Source: Amyelois transitella
Lineage: Eukaryota > Arthropoda > Insecta > Lepidoptera > Pyralidae
Assembly: GCF_032362555.1 (NCBI RefSeq)
Contig: NC_083527.1
Location: 434,001-498,000, forward strand
Direction of reading: 5' to 3'
DNA length: 64,000 nucleotides
The translations under genes were made by a program, and so were the position numbers. Under the pieces are notes generated by a model. It made no database searches. It was not told the origin of the DNA and saw only the letters and a program-made list of their open reading frames with translations. Every line of letters begins with the position of its first letter. The stretch's first letter is position 1. Below are positions 1 to 9,921 of this stretch, piece by piece.

Positions 1-6
1 TTTCAG

Positions 7-1071
7 GCTTTAAGGGAGAAAGAAAAGGGAGACTGGAAACAGTTATGTTGTGAAGAAAAGAAGGCTCTGTACCGGGCGTCGTTCTGCCAGACGTTCGCCG
101 AGTTTCAACATCCCACCGGCCAATGGAAATTCGTCCTAGGCTCGGGATTTATCGCAGTTACTTTCGCATTTTGGTCGTTAATTTTTTATCATTATTATGG
201 TGAGTTTTAATTCACGTGCCGTGTGGTTCCCGGCACCAATACAAAAAAGAATAGGACCACTCTTTCCCATGGATGTCGTAAAAGGCAACTAAGGGATAGG
301 CTTACAAACTTGGGATTCTTTTTAAGGCGATGGACTAGCAACCTGTCACTATTTGAATCTCAATTCTATCATTAAGCCAAATAGCTGAACGTAGCCATTC
401 AGTCTATTCAAGACTGTTGGCTCTGCCTACCCTGCAAGGGATATAGACGTGACCAGATGTATGTTATTTAATCAAAGCAAGAACCATTATTATCTATGCA
501 CTTTTGCCATCTCATAAGTAGTTTATTGATCCTTTTTTTTATTAATTAAATCTCATATAAATAAATTAATCTAAACAATGTATTCTCTCGTCCACATTCT
601 ATTCTAAGTTTGGATATTTGTGAAGTCGACGTTGTTGAAGAAAATGCTGCAGTGCAGTTTGTTACCGCTTTTTCTACACTGACGCCTTGGAAGCGGCAGT
701 AAACTTAGTTTTAAGTAATTTATTTGACTTCCACCAATGTTGTGAAACCAAAAGTTTTGACAATTATTAAGCGATATGAAGTATCCTAAAATAATGAATA
801 AAAATTTTGAATTTGAATTTGATCCCTTTACTATAAAAAACTATTCGGACGGAAATAAAAATCGGCAAGTATGCCGTCAAAGTGAAGATGAGTTAATCGA
901 GTTAATAATGCAATGTACCGTGTTCCAGTAACTGAGCCACTACCAGCGTCCTTATCCAAAGAAGCCCAAAAAGCACAACTCCGAAGAATTCTCGAGATAC
1001 GAGCCAACCCGATCGATGGGCTGTCTTCAAAATGGGACTATGACAATGACAGATGGAAGGTATGTAATTAA
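7..1071 (+). CDS. COX4: Cytochrome c oxidase subunit IV, 3' two exons (5' end outside window)
   Basis: Nuclear-encoded subunit of respiratory complex IV in the inner mitochondrial membrane. Two exons are visible, 7-199 and 929-1071, giving the last 111 residues. The first opens after a TTTCAG acceptor with ALREKEKGDWKQL, the matrix-side COX4 motif, and ends in the single membrane segment (FVLGSGFIAVTFAFWSLIFY). It stops at a GTGAGT donor in phase 1. The second resumes in the matching phase after TTCCAG and carries the family signature NPIDGLSSKWDYDNDRWK. The reading then runs three codons past the usual C-terminal WK (V-C-N-stop) through a sequence that also looks like a donor (AAG|GTATGT), so a further tiny exon is possible. 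The N-terminal part, including the transit peptide, lies left of the window. The intron holds a retroposon. Confidence 0.9.
216..466 (+). mobile_element. Element A retroposon copy in COX4 intron
   Basis: Near-full copy of the most abundant repeat here. It starts with the hairpin head GTGCCGTGTGGTTCCCGGCA and contains the core words GATGTCGTAAAAGGC, GGGCTAGCAACCTG (here GGACTAGC) and GACTGTTGGCTCTG. It ends in a TATG-type tail. I use + for head-to-tail reading. Confidence 0.85.
585..830 (+). repeat. Element E copy (GCTGCAGTGCAG / GGAAGCGG repeat)
   Basis: Copy of a second interspersed family marked by AATGCTGCAGTGCAGTTTGT, then CTTGGAAGCGGCAGTA, ending AT-rich. Related copies lie at 4565-4800 (-), 26140-26270, 43010-43215 and 56785-56935. 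The last has a clean (TTCTA)n tail, which suggests a retroposed element. Confidence 0.6.
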
Positions 1072-1090
1072 AATTTGTAATAATATATAG

Positions 1091-1389
1091 GTAAGGGACG
1101 GCCTCAATGAGGATATAAAGTCGCTATCTATGAATGCCTTTAAAACTAAATTAAAACTGTGGCTTATCGAAAAATCGTTTTATACTGTTAACGAATATTT
1201 CGATAAAAAATAAATTTTGACAAGAACATTCAATATGACATAATTTTAATTTTCATTTCAATTTTAATTTTCATTTAATTTAAATTTTCTGTATTTTTGC
1301 ATGCCATGACTGGTTAAATGCGCGAAATGTATATGCTTTGTAACACCTATAATTGTACCGCATTTATAGCAAATACAGTATTTGTATTT
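1091..1389 (+). mobile_element. 3' end of a CR1/Jockey-type LINE (reverse-transcriptase C-terminus)
   Basis: From 1091 to 1213 an open frame reads ...LSMNAFKTKLKLWLIEKSF and continues to a stop. This is the conserved C-terminal tail of ORF2 in CR1/Jockey-like non-LTR retrotransposons (FKxKLKxWL..xxFY). An AT-rich 3' untranslated tail follows. The rest of the element is missing, so this is a 5'-truncated copy. It begins only about 20 bp after the COX4 stop codon, so it probably supplies the COX4 3' UTR (AATAAA at 1209-1214). Confidence 0.75.
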
Positions 1390-1616
1390 GGGACTAACTA
1401 CACAGATTGAGTTAGCCTCAAAGTAAGTTCGAAACTTGTGTTACGAGATACTAACTCAACGATACTATATTTTATAATAAATACTTAGATAGATAAACAT
1501 CCAAGACCCAGGTCAATCGGAGAAAGTTCGTTTCTCGTCATGCCCTGGCCGGGATTCGAACCCGGGACCTCCGGTGTCACAGACAAGCGTACTACCGCTG
1601 CGCCACAGAGGCCGTC
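1390..1616 (-). mobile_element. tRNA-derived SINE
   Basis: Read on the minus strand it begins GGCCTCTGTGGCGCAGCGG (pol III A box), then has a B box GGTTCGAATCC. A non-tRNA body follows with CTTGGATGTTTATCTAT and GAGTTAGTATCTCGTAAC, ending near CTCAATCTGTGTAGTTAGTCC. Other copies: 7778-7894, 8864-9009, 13241-13441, 20670-20725, 21078-21312, 47973-48050 and 53769-53998. Confidence 0.85.
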
Positions 1617-1621
1617 TATAA

Positions 1622-1692
1622 TTACATACATAAAATCACGCCTTTTCCCCGGAGGGGCAGACAGAGACTACATTTTTCCACTTGCCACGATC
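1622..1692 (-). repeat. Element B fragment
   Basis: Interspersed repeat with core CTTGCCACGATCTCT and CCGGAGGGGCAGACAGAGAC. Other fragments: 12936-13075 (+), 14560-14640 (-), 21895-22030 (+), 48322-48410 (-), 50724-50840 (+), 52915-52993 (-) and 60985-61060 (+). Confidence 0.65.
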
Positions 1693-1696
1693 TCTT

Positions 1697-1976
1697 ACAT
1701 ACATATATTTATAATCACGTCAACATCCCTTGTGGGGTGGACAGAACCGACAGTCTTGAAAAGACTGATAGGTCACGTTCTGTTCTGGTATCTCAATTTT
1801 GTCATTAAACCAAACAGGTTTAATGACAAAATTGAGATACCAATAGTAACAGGTTGCTAACCCATCGCACAAAAGAAAAATACCAAGTTTACCTTAGACA
1901 CCTCTTACGACATCCATGGGAAAGAGATGGAGTGGTCTCGTTCTTTTTTCAATCGGTGCCGGGAACCACATGGCGC
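1697..1976 (-). mobile_element. Element A copy with a perfect internal hairpin
   Basis: Full-length element A in reverse orientation, tail at the left and GTGCCGGGAACCACATGGC head at the right. In place of the normal AGCTATTTGGCTTAATGATAG region it holds a perfect inverted repeat, 1786-1811 and 1817-1842 (26-bp arms, 5-nt loop). One arm is an inverted copy of the neighbouring element sequence. Confidence 0.85.
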
Positions 1977-2117
1977 CTGTGATGTGACTATTTTTAATTG
2001 ACACTTTCTTTTGTTTCAGTGATATACAAGTAACCGTAGGATTTTGATGTTTTGGTATTATGTAGTCACGTATTTTTCTTCGTTCTAAAATAAAATTACG
2101 TTCTTTTTTTGACCTGT

Positions 2118-2123
2118 TTTATT
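2118..2123 (-). promoter_or_regulatory. Candidate poly(A) signal of SPH1
   Basis: AATAAA on the minus strand about 115 nt past the SPH1 stop. A second AATAAA lies slightly nearer, around 2147-2152. Confidence 0.5.
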
Positions 2124-2235
2124 ACCACTGTATATGTATTTATTTAAGAAATAGTGTTCATTTACACATTATATTTATAAATGGATCTTCAAAATTATAA
2201 GCTTTGACTGATTTTTTTTTTGTCTCCGATGTCAC

Positions 2236-5200
2236 TTAATATCTCCTTTTCAATATTTTCTTTTGTTTATCTCTATCTACTAAATTCGGATAATCAGCAA
2301 TTGTAACTGTTGTATTCTTAATATTTTCCTTAATTACTTCCGAAAATATATCCATAAGGTCCTGCTTGGTCAGGAATATGTCCGGATCAGTGTCATTGTT
2401 TGAAGTGAGGCCGGGATTCCGAAAAGCAATGCTCATACCGGTCTCTTTGTGTTCGCCAGAACTGACTTCTCTGACATCTTTGTCGTTAAGGTACAATATC
2501 TTCAACAAATCTTTCTTTTGACCACCGTCAATTGCATCTTCATTGGGCATCTGATGAACTGTTTCAATGCCATTGACGAAATTTCCGATTTGTAACTGAT
2601 CGACGATGTCAGCTATGTCTTGCTCTATTTTCCTTTCTAAGTCTTTAAATTTATGGAGATCAATAACATCTTCAGGTTTGTTTTGTCGTTCTAAATTATA
2701 ATGATTAGCATTATCTTGTCTGGTGCCTATTGGTGCTTTTGCTGCAGAAGAATATCCATTAGATTCTCCTGATGATGTTTCAGAGGACTCTTCATCTGAT
2801 ATCTCATATAATTTCTGTTGTTCACTAAATTTATCATCTTTACCTATTGGTGTATCTAATGTTGTGATAGGAGAGTATGTATAAGCTACCCTTTCAACCG
2901 GCCGACTTTTACTTTCTAGAAGCAGTTCCTTAGCTTCTTGACTTCCAATCACACTATTGATGAAGTCCATCAGCATACCTTTTTCTTTTAATATCCTCAG
3001 TATCTCTACTTGCCTGTGCATTTCTGAAATTTTCTTTTTTGAAAATAATGGCGGTGTTATTTGAAAGGTGGTTTTTTGAAATAGACCTGGTTTGGCGAAG
3101 TTGCCTGCGGGTAATAGTGTAGTTTTCTGTTTTGCTGAATTCGCACGCTGCAATGAAGAAAGTACGTCAATTAAACTTGGCAACTTTTCAAAGTGAAGTG
3201 ATAAAGAAAATATAACTAATGTACATAAATTATTATTTATGTACAATTACTAATATAACATTATGTGCATAAATTATTATTTATGTACATTAGTTATATT
3301 TTCTTACATTTCAGTACTGTCAGTGAATCAATTTCCACTTATCACTTCGATCAAAAGATTTAATATCGTTAATATTTTGGTTGCTCTTTCCAATGTAATC
3401 AAAAGTTTTCAGCGTGCGTTGAAACAACACTAGTATTACTGATTTAAACCTTCGCGTTGCATTACACTAGGTATTTATAAATACTACCTACAGGTATTGA
3501 ACACGCACTGACCTCGCTCGGTGACCACGGATCATTGTGACATGATTCGAAACGTTCGAGATAAAATAAAGGTACGTTACGTGCGCGTTCAATACCTGTA
3601 GTATTTATAAATAGTGTAATGCAACGCGAAGGTTTAAATCAGTAATTATCTAGTGTTGTATCAACGCACACTAAAAACTTTTGATTTCATTGGAAAGAGC
3701 AACCAAAATACTCGTACTAACGATGCAAAATCTTTTGATCGAAATATATAAGTGGACACTGATTCACTGACAGTACTGAAATATCAACGCGCTGCCCAAA
3801 CTGGGACTTGAGATGAGTGAATGAAATTTGACATATGCAGTTTCCCAGAATACAACTTTATGTGCTTAAAGGCTTTGGTGGTGTATGGGTGACTAAGAGA
3901 GAATTGAAGAAAAAAGTTGTAGCCAGATATTATTATATTTGCTATGCCTGTGAAAGGTTGCTAAGTGATAACCTCCATTCCTAATTTTTAGACCAATGTA
4001 CCTGTGGCGACATCTCTTCGCCACAAGTCACAACACCCAATCGCGCAATGGTATCGGCCAATAACAGCGAAGAGTCTAAATCGCGCAAGCAAAGATTTCC
4101 GACACAACATTATCGAAGCCGTGGTTCCCCAGGCATAACAGCCTAGCTGAAGATCTTCTCTTTGGTGGCGGTCGAGCCCGAATTATCACACCCGCTACAC
4201 ACTACACTTAGTTGGCAAATAAATAAATACGAATTACTTAATACGAACTACTAATAAGATTTCCAAAAATATGCTCAATGTCTTAGACATAGCTTCCGTA
4301 GGAACAAACCTGAGCTATGATGCTATCAATCCAGTCAGCGTAGTAGCCGAGTTTGGTGAAGACTGTTGGGGCGTCAGGGGTCCCGCACGCTGGAGCGCCG
4401 AAGCTGATCACTCCGACCAGGACCCCTTGCATGATTCCAGGACCACCGATGTCCCGCTACAATCAGTTTCAGGAAGACCAGTTAAATACTCATGAATCAT
4501 CCGATCCAGTCAAAAAGGTGCACTCCGGTCTCCTCTCCAGAGTTTGAATAAATCTCTTAATGTTGATTAATTGTTAAGGGACTTCAATATCACTTAGTAA
4601 TTTTCATATCTTTTGGTTTCACTACATTGGTTGACGTCAAATTAATCACTTAAAACTTAAGTTTGCCGCCGCTTCCAAAGCGTCAGTGCAGAAAGAAAAT
4701 GGTGCAGTGCAGCTTATTACCACTTCGGTAACAAACTGTACTGCACCATTTTCTTCAATAACGTCGACTTCACAATTATACAAACATTGAATGGATGTGT
4801 GGACGATAGAATACATTGAAAAAGAAGAAGAGAATTGTAGAAAGAGAGAAAAAATATAGACTATTAAGTGAACAAATAAAGTGATACAAATTTGCAAGAA
4901 AATTACGTTGCATGCTCCGCCGCCACGAGACACGAATCCAGCGCAGAAATTCTTTTGCGTGACGTATTTTCTGTAACAATGAATACCTTGGAATAATGTA
5001 ATTGCATAATACCTAGAAAGATGGAGTGGTACGCTCCGACTCGTCTCATGGATGTCATAAAAGGCGACTAAGGGAAAGGCTTGAAACATGGGATTCTATT
5101 ACTATTTGAATACAATACACCATACAAAGCTTCACGAGACATAACTGGTAGTAACTGGCAATGTATACGTGTGTGCGTTTATCGACAGCGCCATCTAATT

Positions 5201-8200
5201 AATTTCTCAGAACTTATTAGGAGTGGACAAACGCAGCGATACGTATTGACCGCGTTGTAGTTCCACCGGTTTGCACTAGATGGCATTGTTACGAATTTAC
5301 CGACAAGCACTGTTTTTATACTCTATGCATTACCGATTCCGGTCCGATGTGTGTGGATGTGTTTGTGTGTGTGTGTGCAAAAATGAGTACTTACGTGGAA
5401 TATACAGCTTGGCATTCCAGTAGAGGGTATACGTCGAGAATAGCAAACGACAAGAATCGATCTCTCACGACGGAGCCGGCCTGAAAAAGTCCCGTTTTGA
5501 ATTCAAAAGGCATCTTCTTCCACCTGGCTTTAGTCCCGGTTGCATCCTCACCACTCTCGAGAGGAGCCCAGAGTATGCCTGCCATGGTTCTCGACATATT
5601 AAGACCACTACATATCTTTCCCGTGGAAGTCGTAAAAGGCGACTAAGGGATATGATTATAAACTTGAGATTCCTCTTGTAGGCGATGGGCTAGCAACCTA
5701 TTTGAAGTAGTGAAGAACCTATTCAATTCCATTATAAAGCCATTAAGCTGGACGTGACCAATCAGTCTTATCAAGACTGTTGACTCTGTCTACCCCGCAA
5801 GGGATATAGACGTGATAATATGTACCTACCTATATATGGAATTATTTCACCAATATATTTAGTTGGAATGAAACTAAATTTATAAGCACCTAACCAAAAA
5901 TAAATCATCATGCCTTTTAATGGGAAATCTGAAGTTTGTTGGTTGCATTAACTTCTTCCCTATTATTAGATATTATAAACATGCAGTGCAGTGTAGGTAC
6001 ATCTCTTTAATCAATCCTTGAATAAAAAGATGTATACTGCATGTTTACAAGATTTAAATGATTATTTCTAAAGATATTACTGATTTAAAATTGCGGGAAG
6101 TAGCGCTTGCGGCAGCGTGCCTATAAAAAGCTGTGAACGTTGTATATAAAGACATTATGTAATGTAATAATTGTTGTAAAAAAAAAATTGTCGCAGATTT
6201 TCTGTAGTGTATTTAGTATTAGCTTTGCACCCGTGCGGAGCCGAGGCGGGTCGCTAGTATTTAATAATAGGAAAAAAGTTAATACTTGGTAGTATATACA
6301 AACTTCAAAACCCCCATTTAAATTCTAGTTTCAAATCGCGGGTATACAGGTTTTTCTTGAGTCGCGAGGGTATTTAATATCGCCTTTTCACTCATTTCGG
6401 TAATCGCTGCACCTATTTATTTATGTATATTGTTTATCTATTGTAGTTTTTATGTATGTATATTGTAATTATTTTATTTTATATTTTGTGTAGGTATAAA
6501 TATATTTATTTAGTTTAACCCCACATTAAGTTCTCTGTAAGACCCAATGGTTGACTGTTAGATAATGCTTCTAGCATTAAGTCCGCCAATTGTGCTATAC
6601 ATTTGTATTTTGTGCAATGAAGTTTAAATAAATAAATTAATTAATTTACCTCCTTCGCACCCCATCCCACTACAGTTATATCAATGCCTGGTTGACCATA
6701 CATAACAGTCGGTAAAGCGTTGGGTTGTCTGTCAATCTCTATCTTCTTCATTCTCTTCCCTTTTCTCCTCTTGAATTTGAGTTGTCTGTAATTCGAAACG
6801 GTTTACACATACATACGTACATACGGTCACGTCTATAACCCTTGTGGGGTAGATAGAGGAAACAGTCTTAAAAAAAACTGATAGGCCACGCTCAGCTGTA
6901 TGGCTTGTACCGTGTTGTTCCCGGCACTAAAGTATAGAACCACTCCATCTCTTTCCCCTCGGATGTCGTATAAGGCGACTAAGGGATGGGCTAATAAACT
7001 TGGGATTCATCTTACAAGCGATGGGCTAGCAACCTATCACTATTCGAATTTCAATTCCATTATCTTTAAAGATTTTTGATAAAAATCAAAAAAGTACTTA
7101 TTTTACATATAAAATCAAGTTCATATCCCTTGCGGGGTAGACAGAGCCAACAGTCTTTTAAAGACTGATAGGCCGCGTTCAGCTGTTTGGCTTATTTTAT
7201 GTATAAGAAAATATAAAGTTGAGACACAAAAGATGTTTTTTACAAATTGATTGACATCGCTACTCACCTATGTAATCGTAAAATACACAAATTGTTCAGA
7301 AGACTATTCGGCTCATAGTCGGGGTGGAAGTAAATCTCAAGGACAGGTATGTTCTCTCCTCCGCCATTGTGATAAGTGCTGCCCACGCGCACTGAGAGGA
7401 ACGAGGGATTCTCCCGAAAGTACCGGTTGTTCCAAGTTCTGTTCATGATAAATAAATAAATGGTCGTATAACAACGATACAACGGAACGTTGATAAAAAT
7501 AAACAAATAAATAATTAAGCCATTTCATTTAGTTATTTATTTATTTAAACTTTATTGCACAAAAAACAAAAAATGTACAAAAGGCGGACTTAATGCCGTT
7601 TGGCATTCTCTACCAGTCAACCAGCTGACCCAACAGAAAAAAACTTTTGGTTTGGTGGTGCGATAAAGTGCACATGCATACTGACAAAATACATACATTA
7701 CAAAAAAAAATGCGTAAATACATACAAATATACATACATAATATACACTATAAATACATAGTTAGTAGTAGTTAGTTTAGTCTTGGATGTTTATCTATAT
7801 AAGTATTTGCTATGAAATATAGTATCGTTGAGTTAGTATCTCGTAAAACAAGTTTCGAACTTACTTCGAGGCTAACTCAATCTGTGTAATTTGTAATGTT
7901 CTACCTAATTAATTAATTAAGTTAAAGAAAACATCTAATTTAATTATACTCGCACAATAAATCGCTTGTAATATTGTCTAGTTTTATAAATTTCGTCTTT
8001 TTTTTATGAATGATTTATTTCAAACACTCAAGGCTGTTAAACCGTGCCGTGTGGTTCACGGCACTTCACATCGGGAGAATATCTAAGATGCCGTGATTAA
8101 AAGAAGAAACCTAAGTTTATAAGCCTATCCCTTAGTCGCCTGTTACCATATCCATGGGAAAGAGATGCAGTTGTCCTATTCTTTTTTCTATTAATGCCGG

Positions 8201-9658
8201 GAACCACACGGCATGGGAAATAAGTTAGAACGTGCTTATATAGTCAATGCTGATAACTTAATCCACTTATCACTTAAAGTTGCAAAGTTACAATTGCAAA
8301 CACGACGCAGCGGTGATGATGAGGTCAGACTTGATGATGGAGCCGGGGCACTGGAACTGATTGAACACCTGGATGCTCACGATGAACGGGAAGTCCTTGA
8401 TGTTGGTTTTCTTACCCTGAAAAATGCGACGGGAGCTGGGCGCTGCAATGAAAGTATAAGTATTTATTGTGGGGTAGACAAAGCCGTTTAAAGACGTTTA
8501 AAGGCTTTTTATGGAATTAGGATACAAATAGGGATAGGTTGCTAGCACATCGCCTACAAGAAGAAACACAAGTTTTTTTGCCTATCCCTTAGTCGCCTTT
8601 TACGATAGCCATGGAAAAGAGATGGAATGGACCTCTTCTTTAGTGCTGCGAACCACACGACACTTTAAATGAAAAGCTTTTAGAAATTTTAAACAATCTT
8701 AACTAATATTATTATTTCAAAGTAACTTTGTTTGTTTTATAACTTAATGCGTTATCTACTGAACTAATATGTTATTGAAATTTCGCGTATATACATATAA
8801 TTAAGAGTTTGGAAAAGGACTTTCATCACGGCAAAAGAACCTGTGTTCTTTTAATGGGTGGCGCTAGCCTTAAAGTAAGTTCGAGACTTATGTTTTGAGA
8901 TATCTCACTCAACGATACTATATTTAAAAACTTGTATAGATAAACATCTTAGACCCAGGCCGATCAGAGAAAAATCGTTTCACATCACATACACATACAC
9001 AGAGGCCGTAAAGCATAAGGTTTCCTGTCTCAAGAACTGTCAATTTAAATATTCAAAACTCACTCCAAAATTCAGTATCAAATAGAAAAGTGTCATTCTC
9101 GTCAGACGATAATAACCAGCTAGCGTCAGATTCTCCACTGCTTTTTAAAACTTCAATAGGAGTTTCACTCGTGTTCAAAATCTTAATAATTTCAGTAAGT
9201 AACACATCATTATTTCTACCGTACTTGTACGCGTCTGAATATTTATCTAGATTACTCAAAAATCCTTCTATATGCCTAATAACATATTTATCTTCACTAA
9301 ATGCATCATGATTTATATCTTCGTTCAATATTTCGTTCACTATAGTCATAAAATTCCGAGTTTCATTGTTTAATCTCGTTTTATCGACTCTCGTTAGTTT
9401 GGCTATTTCTTTCAAATTGTTGTGTTCGTGTAGACTAGTTGTTACGAGGTAGTTGTGAATCAACAAATACTGATTCAGAGTTGGTCTGACTTTGTTTACT
9501 TCTAGTTTGAGCGTTAGAAACAATTTGTTCGTAGTTTGACGTACAGCGGTATCTGCCTGTAAAATGTTATTTTCCTCGACTTGAGGAAGTTCTACCAATG
9601 TCAAAACGTCACCAAAGAAGATCACGGAGTGCAACACAAAAAATAATTTAGAGAACAT
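2236..9658 (-). CDS. SPH1: secreted serine protease homolog with prodomain and acidic Ser-rich tail
   Basis: Eight exons on the minus strand: 9658-9064, 8442-8292, 7438-7268, 6785-6650, 5480-5395, 4970-4907, 4456-4310, 3147-2236. All join in phase to give 753 residues. Residues 1-198: signal peptide (MFSKLFFVLHSVIFFGDVL) plus a helical, Cys-poor prodomain I do not recognise. Residues 199-450: chymotrypsin fold, with a likely cleavage site RR|IF at 204/205 and FPFIVSIQ following. The catalytic residues are all replaced: His by Ser245 (ITAASC), Asp by Asn298 (NNLCILRL), Ser by Ile404 (RDIGGP). Asp403 and the six fold cysteines remain (CPGS...AASC; LLEC/NFCAG; ACN/APACG). Residues 451-753: hydrophilic tail with an acidic Ser-rich run (SDEESSETSSGESNG). 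It should be a non-catalytic secreted regulator or scaffold, role unknown. Divergent partner of SPH2. An unspliced reading frame extends to 3246, but its first 33 residues are intron and palindrome, ahead of the acceptor TTCATTGCAG. Confidence 0.88.
3204..3305. repeat. Palindrome in the last SPH1 intron
   Basis: Arms 3204-3245 and 3264-3305 (about 42 bp) are inverted copies. Each arm holds a smaller palindrome (GTACATAAAT-TATT-ATTTATGTAC). It lies next to the acceptor of the terminal exon and abuts the foldback element on its right. Confidence 0.8.
3311..3779. mobile_element. Foldback MITE-like element with ~198-bp inverted arms
   Basis: Left arm 3311-3508 starts TCAGTACTGTCAGTGAATCA; right arm 3581-3779 is its inverted copy ending in CTGACAGTACTGA. 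The arms share blocks such as TGATTTAAACCTTCGCGTTG and CAGGTATTGAACACGC. The 72-bp spacer has no coding content. No clear target-site duplication was found. Non-autonomous foldback-type DNA element, superfamily not determined. Confidence 0.8.
3995..4240. other. GC-rich intronic stretch, possible LTR remnant
   Basis: A less AT-rich block inside the last SPH1 intron beginning GTGGCGACATCTCTTCGCCA, a short hairpin, and ending near ACACTACACTTAG. It resembles a degraded LTR in composition but no partner LTR or coding part is present. Confidence 0.25.
4565..4800 (-). repeat. Element E copy with imperfect palindrome
   Basis: Reverse-oriented element E between SPH1 exons 6 and 7. It holds a 27-bp inverted repeat (4695-4721 / 4727-4753, 24 of 27 paired) of the sequence around AATGGTGCAGT that is single-copy in other members. 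Confidence 0.65.
5018..5112 (+). mobile_element. Element A fragment
   Basis: Contains CATGGATGTCATAAAAGGCG and the following core up to CTATTTGAATAC; both ends missing. Lies in SPH1 intron 5. Confidence 0.65.
5341..5380. repeat. GT/CA-rich microsatellite beside the SPH1 exon 5 donor
   Basis: Imperfect (GT)n on the plus strand, (CA)n in the SPH1 transcript, starting about 15 nt past the GTAAGT donor of exon 5. Intronic CA runs next to a donor can affect splice-site use in animals; no effect can be read here. Confidence 0.7.
5601..5822 (+). mobile_element. Element A copy, head truncated
   Basis: Core words GTCGTAAAAGGCGACTAAGG, GATGGGCTAGCAACC, GACTGTTGACTCTGTC and CCCCGCAAGGGATATAGACG, ending near a TATG-like tail. 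In SPH1 intron 4. Confidence 0.8.
6540..6640 (+). repeat. LINE 3' tail (GTGCAATRAAGTTTAAATAAATA type)
   Basis: Ends in ATGCTTCTAGCATTAAGTCC ... GTGCAATGAAGTTTAAATAA. Related tails: 7536-7640 (-), 20208-20290 (-), 48235-48310 (+), 49545-49620 (+). Only untranslated 3' ends are present, no reverse transcriptase. Confidence 0.65.
6805..7194. mobile_element. Cluster of three element A pieces (-, +, -)
   Basis: 6805-6906 is a tail half in reverse orientation, 6907-7064 a head half in forward orientation with the hairpin head altered to GTACCGTGTTGTTCCCGGCA, and 7106-7194 another reversed tail half. All lie in SPH1 intron 3, which suggests repeated insertion into earlier copies. Confidence 0.75.
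7536..7640 (-). repeat. LINE 3' tail, reversed
   Basis: Starts TTATTTATTTAAACTTTATT and continues through GGCGGACTTAATGCCGTTTG, the reverse complement of the 3' tail at 6540-6640. In SPH1 intron 2. Confidence 0.65.
7778..7894 (+). mobile_element. tRNA-SINE, 3' half only
   Basis: Begins GTCTTGGATGTTTATCTATA, ends CTCAATCTGTGTAATTTGTA; the tRNA-like head is missing. In SPH1 intron 2. Confidence 0.75.
8044..8213 (-). mobile_element. Element A, broken copy
   Basis: A forward-oriented head (8044-8064) next to a reversed head half (about 8098-8213) ending in GCCGGGAACCACACGGCAT. In SPH1 intron 2. Confidence 0.7.
8468..8663 (-). mobile_element. Element A copy in SPH1 intron 1
   Basis: Reversed copy from GTGGGGTAGACAAAGCC to GAACCACACGACAC with an altered central part. 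It starts 26 bp from the exon 2 acceptor. Confidence 0.75.
8864..9009 (-). mobile_element. tRNA-SINE, internally deleted
   Basis: Has the GAGTTAGTATCTCGTAAC-like body and the CTTGGATGTTTATCTAT-like block in degenerate form, and ends with CAGAGGCCGTAAAG. Most of the tRNA-like region is deleted. Confidence 0.65.
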
Positions 9659-9921
9659 GTGATTGACAGTTATATGGATGATACAAATCGCACTGTAAGG
9701 ATGTGAGATGCAATATTCGATTTAAATCAGAAATATGTTTGGTATAATAAATTGCAACACTTTTATGAGTTGTTTTATTTCTGTTCTGAATATTTCGTTT
9801 CGAAATACATATATTCGTGAAATCGTCATAACTATTTTTATGGCTTCTAGTTGATATGTTTCTCAACATTTTATTGTAATGATATTTAGATAATTAAATA
9901 CCTACTATTTGAATATTTAGT
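9659..9921. promoter_or_regulatory. 263-bp bidirectional promoter between SPH1 and SPH2
   Basis: The two start codons point away from each other with only 263 bp between, so both 5' UTRs and core promoters must fit here. The sequence is AT-rich and free of identifiable repeats, unlike most other non-coding parts of the cluster. On the minus strand a TTTAAA box near 9720 lies about 30 nt upstream of ACAGTG, which resembles an insect initiator. No equally clear pair was found for SPH2. Shared control of the two genes is inferred from the arrangement. Confidence 0.6.

Noticed and set aside
216..466. Element A as a Helitron or as a member of the Lep1 family
   Set aside because: Other copies show 11-14 bp target-site duplications and a simple-repeat tail, which Helitrons lack; the Lep1-like sequence is the separate element at 45322.
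1542..1616. tRNA gene on the minus strand
   Set aside because: A and B boxes are present, but the same head is fused to a constant non-tRNA body in several copies, and no intact cloverleaf was found. It is a SINE.
1540..1860. 106-codon open frame starting MPWPGFEPGTSG
   Set aside because: It is the antisense of a tRNA-SINE running into element A; the same peptide recurs at 21134-21343 and 53794-54000 wherever the SINE occurs.
3148..3246. N-terminal 33 residues of the unspliced frame that contains the SPH1 tail
   Set aside because: A strong acceptor (TTCATTGCAG at 3148) and the phase of exon 7 show the exon starts at 3147; the apparent Met lies in a palindrome.
4271..4495. Plus-strand frame of 74 codons
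   Set aside because: Antisense shadow of SPH1 exon 7.
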